Assembly (NCBI GenBank): GCA_965214305.1 | Contig: OZ243949.1 | Span: 62,001-126,000, forward strand | Origin: Azophilus sp965214305 | GTDB lineage: Bacteria; Pseudomonadota; Gammaproteobacteria; Pseudomonadales; Azotimanducaceae | Length of the DNA: 64,000 nucleotides | Direction of reading: 5' to 3' | Shown here: positions 44,124-51,749 of the stretch, piece by piece | Layout of the letters: each line of letters opens with the position of its first letter | How positions within the stretch are numbered: position 1 is the stretch's first letter | Notes under the pieces: model-generated | Databases searched by the model: none | What the model was told of the DNA's origin: nothing | The model's input: the letters and a program-made list of their open reading frames with translations, nothing else | Position numbers and translations under genes: made by a program

Positions 44124-45400
44124 TTTGGCTGGGCATATTGACGGTGCTGGCGGCGGCGTTGGCCGGGGCCCCGTTACTGGCCGTTTTGATGGCGGCGGCC
44201 ATGCTGGGCTTCCTGTCGGCGGATATCGATTTGGCCATCGTTGCCATTGAGGTGTATCGCATTGTCGATACCCCGCTGCTGGTGGCGCTGCCGCTATTCA
44301 CCTACGCGGGCTATGTGCTCTCCGAAGCGAAAACTTCCGAACGGCTGGTGGCGGTGGCGCAAAGCCTGTTTGGTTGGTTGCCGAGCGGCCTTGCCGTGGT
44401 CGGTTTTGTGGTTTGCGCCCTATTCACCGCGCTAACCGGGGCCTCGGGGGTGACCATTGTGGCGCTTGGCGCCCTGCTCTTGCCGGCGCTTAAGAAAGCG
44501 GGTTTCGGTGAGCGCTTCAGTTTGGGGCTGGTGACCAGCTCGGGTAGCCTGGGGTTGCTGCTGGTGCCCTCGGTACCCTTGATCCTCTATGGCATCATCG
44601 TCCAACAACTCGGCATTGGCGAATCGTTCACCATCGTTGAACTCTTTGTGGCGGGAATTTTGCCGTTGACGCTCATGCTTGGCTGCCTGGTTGCCTGGAC
44701 GCTTTGGTTGCATCGCGACGGCAGTGTGCCGCGAACGCCCTTCGCATGGGCCGAGGTTGGGCGTGCCTTGCTGGCGGCGCGTTGGGAACTGCCGTTGCCG
44801 CTGGTCGTGCTGGGCGGCATCTATTCGGGCTATTTCGCCATTTCGGAGGCGGCGGCGGTGACGGCGGTTTACGTTACGCTCGCCGAAGTTTTCCTGTATC
44901 GCGATATCCGCTTTCGAGACTTGCCGCGTATCGCCGGTGATGCCATGGTGATGGTCGGCGGGATCCTGCTGGTGCTTGGCGTGGCCTTGGCCTTTACTAA
45001 TTTTCTGGTCGATGCGGAGGTGCCGCAACGGCTCTTTGAGTTCATGCAAAGCCATATCGACAGTGCCGTTGCCTTCCTCTTGCTGCTCAACATCCTATTG
45101 CTGGTGCTGGGTGCCGTGCTCGACATTTTCTCCGCGTTGGTCATTATGGTGCCGTTGATATTGCCTGCGGCCATCGGTTATGGCATTCATCCGATTCACC
45201 TTGGCATCGTCTTTTTGGCGAACATGCAGATTGGTTATTTCACACCGCCGGTGGGTATGAATTTGTTCATCGCCAGCTATCGCTTCAAAAAGCCGGTGCT
45301 CGAACTCTATGCCGCCTGCTGGCCATTCATGCTGGTGCTGTTGTTGGCCCTGCTTTTGATCACCTATGTGCCTTGGTTCTCCTTGGCGTTGGTGCGATGA
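44120..45400 (+). CDS. dctM: TRAP transporter large membrane subunit (DctM)
   Basis: Ion-coupled membrane transport subunit of the TRAP family. 426 residues with about twelve helices. Family sequences include DTPLLVALPLFTYAGYVLSEA near 51, FTALTGASGVTIVALGALLLPAL near 100, and NMQIGYFTPPVGMNLFIASYRF near 372. ATG at 44120 overlapping the dctQ stop. It ends in ATGA shared with the mlaC-like gene, an unusual direct coupling of a TRAP importer to Mla genes. Confidence 0.95.
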   Translation: MIWLGILTVLAAALAGAPLLAVLMAAAMLGFLSADIDLAIVAIEVYRIVDTPLLVALPLFTYAGYVLSEAKTSERLVAVAQSLFGWLPSGLAVVGFVVCALFTALTGASGVTIVALGALLLPALKKAGFGERFSLGLVTSSGSLGLLLVPSVPLILYGIIVQQLGIGESFTIVELFVAGILPLTLMLGCLVAWTLWLHRDGSVPRTPFAWAEVGRALLAARWELPLPLVVLGGIYSGYFAISEAAAVTAVYVTLAEVFLYRDIRFRDLPRIAGDAMVMVGGILLVLGVALAFTNFLVDAEVPQRLFEFMQSHIDSAVAFLLLLNILLLVLGAVLDIFSALVIMVPLILPAAIGYGIHPIHLGIVFLANMQIGYFTPPVGMNLFIASYRFKKPVLELYAACWPFMLVLLLALLLITYVPWFSLALVR

Positions 45401-46059
45401 GCGCGCGTCCGTCAAGCCGCTACCGATTGGCGTCGCCGCCACGGCGCCTGGGATGCGCTATGCTGCTCATCACCCTATCGCTGGCGCTGGCGGTGCGCAC
45501 TCTGGCGGATGATCGGTCCGAAAGGGCTTCCGCCACGGTTGCCGCAACGAGGATTGATGCATTCCACACCCAGTTGGTCGAGGCGATGAAGACGCCCGCA
45601 TACGCCGTGCGGGTGGCCGCTTTAACGCCGGTGGTGGCGCAACTTTTCGACATGCGAACCGTGGCTCGCCTCACCTTGGGCCGCACTTGGCGAGAACTCG
45701 ACGCGGCGGGGCGCGACCAATTTCGCGGTTTGCTGGAAACCCTGATTGTCGCAACCTACGCCGACCGGTTCGACAGCTATGAGGGCCAGCAATTCAGCAC
45801 CATCGAAGCGGTGCCCACAAGCCGGGGCTGGGTGGTGAAAACCGAACTGGTTCGGGCCAACGGCGAGCGGCTCAACCTCGACTACTTTTTCAACGACGAT
45901 GCGGTATTCAATGTGGTGGCGGACGGCGTAAGCGACCTGTCGTTGCGCCGCGCCGACTACAATAGCATCCTCAAGCGGGAAGGTTTTGCGGCGCTGCTCG
46001 GGTACCTTGAGGACAACATCACCGAGTTGCATCGGAACAATGCGGGGTCCAGCCAATGA
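45397..46059 (+). CDS. mlaC: MlaC/Ttg2D-family periplasmic lipid carrier
   Basis: Soluble periplasmic carrier that shuttles phospholipid between membranes in the Mla system. 220 residues; a signal peptide with hydrophobic core MLLITLSLALAV follows a basic start. The mature part has the family pattern FDMRTVARLTLGRTWRELD, then FRGLLETLIVATYADRFDSY and a beta-rich end GWVVKTELVRANGERLNLDYFF. The permease and ATPase genes mlaE, mlaF, mlaD and mlaB are not present. It overlaps dctM and mlaA by 4 bp each. Confidence 0.9.
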   Translation: MSARPSSRYRLASPPRRLGCAMLLITLSLALAVRTLADDRSERASATVAATRIDAFHTQLVEAMKTPAYAVRVAALTPVVAQLFDMRTVARLTLGRTWRELDAAGRDQFRGLLETLIVATYADRFDSYEGQQFSTIEAVPTSRGWVVKTELVRANGERLNLDYFFNDDAVFNVVADGVSDLSLRRADYNSILKREGFAALLGYLEDNITELHRNNAGSSQ

Positions 46060-46937
46060 AAGCTCTCGTCCACGTCGATTCCGCCTCTTCCCGGAGGCGC
46101 GAGAGGGTGCTCCCTCGCGCACAAGGCCAATGGAGAGACCGCGGCTGGCCGGGGCGAGTGTATGGGCGTCTGCGGCGGAAAGTTGGTGGGCTCTGCGGGC
46201 TCGGCGCCCTGCTTCCGGTGGTGCTCTTGCAATCCGCCTGCGCGACCCTGGAAGGGCCGGATTACGGCACCTTTGATGAGTTTGAGGGATTCAATCGCGG
46301 CTCCTACGAATTTTCGGAGGTGATTGATCGAAACGCGCTCGCACCGGTGGCGCGGGGATATCAATCGATCACGCCGGATCCGATCGAAACCGGTATCAGC
46401 AACTTCTTCGCCAATTTGAGTAGCGTGGATAGCAGCCTGAACGGTTTTCTACAGGGTAAACCGGAAGCCGGCGCCACCGATGCCGTGCGGTTTTTGGTGA
46501 ACAGCACCATTGGCGTTGGCGGTCTGTTTGATGTTGCCAGTCGAGCCGGCCTGCACGACCAGAACGAGGATATCGGTCAAACCCTCGCGGTTTGGGGTTG
46601 GAAGAAAAGCCGCTATGTTTATGTTCCCTTGATCGGGCCCTCCACCCTGCGCGACTTGCCCTCGCTCCTGGTGCGGGCCCTGGTGCCGCGCCTGATTCTT
46701 GGCAGTGCCGCCGATCTGGGCTTGAGCGGGGCGGGCAACACGGGGCTGAGCGCATTGAGTATCGTCAGTGCTCGCGCCGCCGCCCTGTCGGCGACGGACA
46801 CTCGGGATGCGGCGGCGCTTGATGCCTATGTCTTCACCCGCGAAGCCTATTTGCAGCGTCGCAAGTTCGTGATCTTCGACGGCAACCCGCCGGTCGAGGA
46901 ATTCGATGACTTTTTCGATGAATTTGACGATGAGTGA
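46056..46937 (+). CDS. mlaA: MlaA/VacJ-family outer-membrane lipoprotein
   Basis: Outer-membrane lipoprotein that extracts phospholipids from the outer leaflet and hands them to MlaC. 293 residues. A long basic N-terminal stretch precedes the hydrophobic segment and lipobox LQSACAT near residue 62, so the true start may be later. The domain includes DEFEGFNRGSYEFSEVIDR, NFFANLSSVDSSLNGFLQGK, GLFDVASRAGLHDQNEDIGQTLAVWG and YVYVPLIGPSTLRDLP, all family hallmarks. The C-terminus is very acidic. It overlaps mlaC by 4 bp. Confidence 0.95.
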   Translation: MKALVHVDSASSRRRERVLPRAQGQWRDRGWPGRVYGRLRRKVGGLCGLGALLPVVLLQSACATLEGPDYGTFDEFEGFNRGSYEFSEVIDRNALAPVARGYQSITPDPIETGISNFFANLSSVDSSLNGFLQGKPEAGATDAVRFLVNSTIGVGGLFDVASRAGLHDQNEDIGQTLAVWGWKKSRYVYVPLIGPSTLRDLPSLLVRALVPRLILGSAADLGLSGAGNTGLSALSIVSARAAALSATDTRDAAALDAYVFTREAYLQRRKFVIFDGNPPVEEFDDFFDEFDDE

Positions 46938-46945
46938 TCGGTGCC

Positions 46946-49555
46946 ATGAACGAACTCTGGGTTGTTGAGTACCTGGCCCGCTGGGTCGCATGGGTTGCGG
47001 GCCGTGCCCGGCCAATATTGGTGGTGTTGGCGCTGTTTACCGTCGTCTGTGGTTGGTACGCCGTAGACCGGTACCAAATGAACTCCAATTTGCGCGACCT
47101 GATTCGTCAGGATGCCTCTTGGCGGGAGGACTTCGATCGGTTCGAGGCCTCATTTCCAGACCAGGCGCGAACCGCTCTGGTCGTGGTCTCGGGTAGCGCA
47201 TTCAAGCAGGTTGAAGATACCGCCGGACGGCTTGAGGCCGAAATCCGTCAGCGCCCCGATCAGTTTCGTGCGGTCTATGCCGGGGATAGCCATCCCTTCT
47301 TCCGCGACCATGCCCTGCTTTACCTCGACGCGGACGACTTGGACGACATGGCCGATCGTCTGGTGGAAGCGCAGCCCTGGTTGACGGCGGTTGCGGAGGA
47401 TCCGAGCCTGGGCAGCATTTTGGACCTCGTCGCCGACGGTATCGAGGCAGACCCGCCAAGCGATTTCGATACCATCGTCGGACACTTACAGGCTTCCGCC
47501 AAGGCGGCGGTGGGCGGCGGCGACCCCAGCGTCTACTGGACCAACGAGTTTTTCGAGACGGACGAAACTTACTATCGGCTGATATTCCTGAAAACCAATC
47601 TGGACTTGGGTGAAACCGAGGCCAATGCGGCGCTGATGCGCGAATTACGCGCCCTCGTCGCCGCTCTGGAGGTGCCGCCCGAAGTGCGGGTGGGCATTAC
47701 CGGCGATGTGCCGCTCACCCACGAAGAGGTCGAAGCAGCGGTGGGCGGTGTGCAAATTGCGGGCTGGCTGGCCGTCGCGCTGCTGCTGTTGGTGTTGTTT
47801 GTCGGGGTGCGTTCGCCGCGCATCATTCTCGCCACCTTTTCCATGCTGGTGGTTGGGATTGTCTGGACGGCGGCGTTCGCCATGCTGGCGGTAGGCGAAT
47901 ACAACACCCTCTCGGTGGTTTTTCTCGTCATGTTCTTCGGCTTGGGCGTGGATTTTTCGGTGCATTTCTCCTTGCGCTATCAGGAGGCGATCAGTATCGC
48001 CGTGGTCGATGTGCCCGACGCTTTGTCGCAGGCGGCGCGCAGTGTCGGCGGCGCCATCTTTATCTGCACCCTGACCACGGCGCTCGGTTTCCTGGGGTTC
48101 TGGCCCACCGACTACCGGGCGCTCGCGGATTTGGGGCTGATATCGGCGGGCGGCATGGTGATTGCCGGCGTATTGACCTTTACGTTGTTGCCGGCCTTCT
48201 ATGCGGTGTGCGGCCCGATCGCTCCGCACAGCATGGGTGTGCCGATCAGCCAGCGCTTGATCAATCATTTGATTAGCCACCGCACGCGGGTACTTACCGT
48301 CATGTCGCTGTTGCTGACGGTGGCCATCGTCCTGGCCGCCCAGGCACGGTTCGATTACAGCGTGCTGGCGCTGAAGGACCCGGACTCCGAATCCATGCGC
48401 ACGCTGCGGCAATTACAAAACGACGGCCGTGCCACCGATTACGCCCTGCTTGTGCTGAGCGACGACAGCCTCGACACAGCCGCGCTTGAGGCATTGCCGG
48501 TGGTCGATTCGGTCATTTCTCTTGCCGACCATGTGCCGGATGACCAAGACGACAAGCTCTGGGTGTTGGCCGACCTCCGGGAGATTCTGTGGAGTGCCGT
48601 CGAGCCGCTGCGACGGCTGCCGGCACCGGGCGTTGAAGCGTTGCGCGAGGCTGTTGCGCGAGTGCGGCAAAGCATTGCCGATTTTGATGCCGACGGGCGC
48701 TTCGCGGCCCTCGATGCATCGCTCGCCGCCTTAAGCGAGGCTCGCCCGGAGACGCTTTTGGCTTGGCAGGAAGGCGTGGTCGGCAATCTCGTGGAGGAAT
48801 TGGCTTGGTTGCGCCGAGCGTTGGCGGTAACACCGGTTGGAGAAGCCGATTTGCCGGCGGCGGTGCGCGCTCGTTTGACCGATGCGTCCGGCTTGCAACT
48901 GACGCTGGTATTGCCGGAGGAGGACGTGGCGCCGGTGGCTGCGCTCAGCCGCTTCATAGAGACGGTGCGCGAACTCGTCCCCACCGCAACCGGCCGGGCC
49001 GTCATTGAGTGGGGTGTCGGCCATATTGTGCGAGATAGCTTTATCGAAGCCATGACGTTCGCGCTCTGCACCATAGCGCTGGTGCTGTTCGTCATGTTCC
49101 AGAGCTTTCGCTATGCGGCCTTGATTCTCGTGCCGCTCGGTATGGCCGTGGTGTTCGCGCTTGCGCTTGGCGAGTTGTTCGATATGCCTCTGAACATGGC
49201 CAACATTCTGGTGTTGCCGCTGATCTTCGGCCTGGGTGTGGACAATGGCGTGCATGTCATCGACCGGTATCGGGGCGAGGGCGATGTAACCCGGCTCATG
49301 CACTCAAGCACCCCCCGGGCGGTGCTGCTCAGCACCCTAACCACGGTTGGCACCTTTGTGGCGCTCGCTTTGTCGCCGCACCAGGGCACCGCCTCCATCG
49401 GCCTGCTGCTGGCGGTGGCGGTTTCGCTGCTGTTGCTGTTCACGGTCTTCCTGTTGCCCGTGCTGTTGTCTTGGGTGTCGGGGCGCAATACCTATCCCAA
49501 TCCGCCTGTTGCATCCGCTGCAAGCTCAGCTACTTCAATTAATTCAAAGGACTGA
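46946..49555 (+). CDS. MMPL/RND-superfamily transporter, HpnN-like
   Basis: Large inner-membrane exporter of the RND superfamily. 869 residues, two repeats of one helix, a periplasmic loop (about 45-265 and 460-665) and five further helices. The motifs FFGLGVDFSVHFSLRYQE near 330 and FGLGVDNGVHVIDRYRG near 770 are the conserved GLGVDxxVH signatures of helix 4. Such proteins with Mla-type partners move hopanoids or other lipids. ATG at 46946; a GTG at 46934 overlapping the mlaA stop is also possible. Confidence 0.92.
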   Translation: MNELWVVEYLARWVAWVAGRARPILVVLALFTVVCGWYAVDRYQMNSNLRDLIRQDASWREDFDRFEASFPDQARTALVVVSGSAFKQVEDTAGRLEAEIRQRPDQFRAVYAGDSHPFFRDHALLYLDADDLDDMADRLVEAQPWLTAVAEDPSLGSILDLVADGIEADPPSDFDTIVGHLQASAKAAVGGGDPSVYWTNEFFETDETYYRLIFLKTNLDLGETEANAALMRELRALVAALEVPPEVRVGITGDVPLTHEEVEAAVGGVQIAGWLAVALLLLVLFVGVRSPRIILATFSMLVVGIVWTAAFAMLAVGEYNTLSVVFLVMFFGLGVDFSVHFSLRYQEAISIAVVDVPDALSQAARSVGGAIFICTLTTALGFLGFWPTDYRALADLGLISAGGMVIAGVLTFTLLPAFYAVCGPIAPHSMGVPISQRLINHLISHRTRVLTVMSLLLTVAIVLAAQARFDYSVLALKDPDSESMRTLRQLQNDGRATDYALLVLSDDSLDTAALEALPVVDSVISLADHVPDDQDDKLWVLADLREILWSAVEPLRRLPAPGVEALREAVARVRQSIADFDADGRFAALDASLAALSEARPETLLAWQEGVVGNLVEELAWLRRALAVTPVGEADLPAAVRARLTDASGLQLTLVLPEEDVAPVAALSRFIETVRELVPTATGRAVIEWGVGHIVRDSFIEAMTFALCTIALVLFVMFQSFRYAALILVPLGMAVVFALALGELFDMPLNMANILVLPLIFGLGVDNGVHVIDRYRGEGDVTRLMHSSTPRAVLLSTLTTVGTFVALALSPHQGTASIGLLLAVAVSLLLLFTVFLLPVLLSWVSGRNTYPNPPVASAASSATSINSKD

Positions 49556-49558
49556 ATT

Positions 49559-51550
49559 TTGCTCGATCGAGGTACCGGAAATCCCGGCAGTACCGGCATT
49601 GGATCGAATCAAGCCGAGGGCGTACCGGCCCGCTTCTGGATCTGGTTGGCCGGCCTTTGGTTTGTGCCCGGACTGGTGTTCCGCATCGTTGTCGCCATTG
49701 GGCTGCGGGAGGAAAGTGCGACTGACCGGCTGATTACCGTTCTGGACGGGCTTGTTAGCGATCTGCTGACGCTGTTCCTGGTCTTGGGCTTTCTTGGTTG
49801 CGGCTTCCTGGCCGGTGCTCGTTTCGCGCGCTGGTGGTTCGGCATAACACTGTCCGCGGGCGCCATAGTATTCATCGCCGATTGCTTTTACTGGCTGGAG
49901 TTTCATGCCCGCTTCGACCGCTTTGTTCTGCATTACGCGGAATATCCCCGGGAGGTGCTGGTGTTTTTGGACGATCAATTCTTCGTCGGCCTCCTTGTAC
50001 TACCGTTTGCGGTCTTGGTTGGCATTGTTGCGCGCTGGGCTATCCGTTGGCTGCCGGCGCGGATCACCGGTCGCGACCGCGCCGTCTGTGCCCTCTGGAT
50101 GTTGCTTGGCATCTTGGTGCTGCTGTACGGCTCACCGGGTATTGCGAATCATTCGCGGCATCTGCATCACTTGGGCAGTAACGCCTACCTGGGCGCGCTG
50201 ATGGCGGCGCGGGTCGATGAAACCGTTTGGGACGGATTCTATTGGCACCCGGACCCATCAGACGCCGAGGTTGCGCCTTTACTTGCCGAAGCGGCCGCGT
50301 CCGCTCCGGCAAACCCAGCCCGTCCATCTGGGCAACGGCCCTCCGTGGCAGCCCATGCACTCGTCCCGCCCATGAGCACGGACTCGGCCGGGGAGCCCGA
50401 GGAGACATCCCCGGCTTGCCAAGGCGTTGCTGAGTCCTGTGCGCTCGAAGGCATGAGCGCCCGCCTGCTGCTGCCCGCACCGGATGCCATCCGGCACGTC
50501 ATACTGATCATTGAAGAGTCGCTGGGCGGCGAATTTTGGCGCAACCCGAAAAAGCGTTCGCAATATATGCCGAGGCTGGTGGGCCTTGCAGCGGACGGAG
50601 TGGTTTTTGAATCCGTTTATGCGACCGGCGGTTTTACGATTCGAGGGCTTGAGGCGATTCTCAATGCCTATCCGCCACTGCCCGGTGTTGTGGTCACCAC
50701 GGAACCGCGCCTGGAACGGTTGCCGTCCTTGCCCCGGGAACTGGGCCGGGCCGGATTTCGTACCACCTTTGTCTACGGCGGCTGGCCCGGTTTTACCAGT
50801 TTCCAAGACTATTGGCGGCGTATCGGCTATCACGAAATGCTCGACCGTTTCGATTTTGCAGACCGCTGGTTCGAGACCAGTTGGGGGGTCGCCGATGAAA
50901 TCCTGTTCGGCAAGGTGCTCGCGGAGATGGACCGGCTGACCGCGTCCCACGATCGGGTGATGTTGACCACCTTGACCGTGTCCAACCATCGTCCCTTTGA
51001 CTTTCCCGATGGTCGCATCGACTATCCTTCCGACGAGCGCCGCCGTGAATACGTCGTTGCCTACGCCGATTGGGCGCTCGGTGAATTCATCGACGCGGCG
51101 GCGCGGCGCCCCTGGTTTGACGATACCCTGTTCGTTGTGGCGGTGGATCACGGTCCGGTACACGAGGGCCCGGCCTTGGTGCCCGCCGCCGGTTATCGAG
51201 TGCCTTTGATTTTCTATAGCCCGGGCAAGTTGCAACCGGCCGTGTTCGACCACCAGGGATCGATCATGAGCATCGCGGTAACGCTCTTTGAGTTGCTTGA
51301 CATAGAACCCGTCGAGCCGTTTTTTGGCCGTAGCCTATTCGCGGGCGATGGCCCGGCACCGGTGGAACTGCATCACGAGGTGGGCATCTTGGATAAAGAG
51401 CGGCTGACGGTCCTGGTGCGCGGCGGTGGATTACTCGGCTGGCGCTACGATGGCACAAGGCTCGTGCCCGACGAGCCGGATTTGGCGCAAGCCATTAAGG
51501 CGGAAGCGCTGTTCCGGGAAGCGCACGAACGCCTCTATGGGACACCCTGA
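49559..51550 (+). CDS. LtaS-like sulfatase-fold phosphotransferase, membrane protein
   Basis: Predicted membrane enzyme of the LTA synthase/OpgB/Ept-like sulfatase fold. 663 residues: about five membrane helices (27-195), a low-complexity Pro/Ala linker (about 240-300), then the extracytoplasmic domain. VILIIEESLGGEFW has the metal-binding Glu, YATGGFTIRGLEAIL contains the probable nucleophile Thr, and VAVDHGPVHEG the metal-binding Asp-His. It probably moves a phosphoglycerol or phosphoethanolamine group from a phospholipid onto a glycan; acceptor unknown. TTG start at 49559 with AAAGGA upstream, 3 bp after the transporter. Confidence 0.88.
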   Translation: MLDRGTGNPGSTGIGSNQAEGVPARFWIWLAGLWFVPGLVFRIVVAIGLREESATDRLITVLDGLVSDLLTLFLVLGFLGCGFLAGARFARWWFGITLSAGAIVFIADCFYWLEFHARFDRFVLHYAEYPREVLVFLDDQFFVGLLVLPFAVLVGIVARWAIRWLPARITGRDRAVCALWMLLGILVLLYGSPGIANHSRHLHHLGSNAYLGALMAARVDETVWDGFYWHPDPSDAEVAPLLAEAAASAPANPARPSGQRPSVAAHALVPPMSTDSAGEPEETSPACQGVAESCALEGMSARLLLPAPDAIRHVILIIEESLGGEFWRNPKKRSQYMPRLVGLAADGVVFESVYATGGFTIRGLEAILNAYPPLPGVVVTTEPRLERLPSLPRELGRAGFRTTFVYGGWPGFTSFQDYWRRIGYHEMLDRFDFADRWFETSWGVADEILFGKVLAEMDRLTASHDRVMLTTLTVSNHRPFDFPDGRIDYPSDERRREYVVAYADWALGEFIDAAARRPWFDDTLFVVAVDHGPVHEGPALVPAAGYRVPLIFYSPGKLQPAVFDHQGSIMSIAVTLFELLDIEPVEPFFGRSLFAGDGPAPVELHHEVGILDKERLTVLVRGGGLLGWRYDGTRLVPDEPDLAQAIKAEALFREAHERLYGTP

Positions 51551-51554
51551 ATCC

Positions 51555-51622
51555 CTAGGAGCCTCTGCCTTCGGCATGCGCGGCTTTTCGCTTTCGCGAC
51601 TTCCGCAGGCAGAGGCTTCTAG
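51555..51622. repeat. family B repeat, internally deleted copy
   Basis: CTAGGAGCCTCTGCCTTCGG pairs with CCGCAGGCAGAGGCTTCTAG across a short middle that keeps CTTTTCGCTTTCGCGACTTC. It is followed by a family E motif at about 51620. The 199-bp gap to aceE otherwise contains its likely promoter, not resolved. Confidence 0.75.
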
Positions 51623-51749
51623 CCCGTCTAATTTCACCCGCTTTCGTCATTGATTTCAGGCAACGTTATTGTCATTGCGGATAGGCTAAAATTTCCGAGT
51701 ACTTGCACACAGATGCCAATGACGGAGTGAAACCGAGAGACTGAACCCT

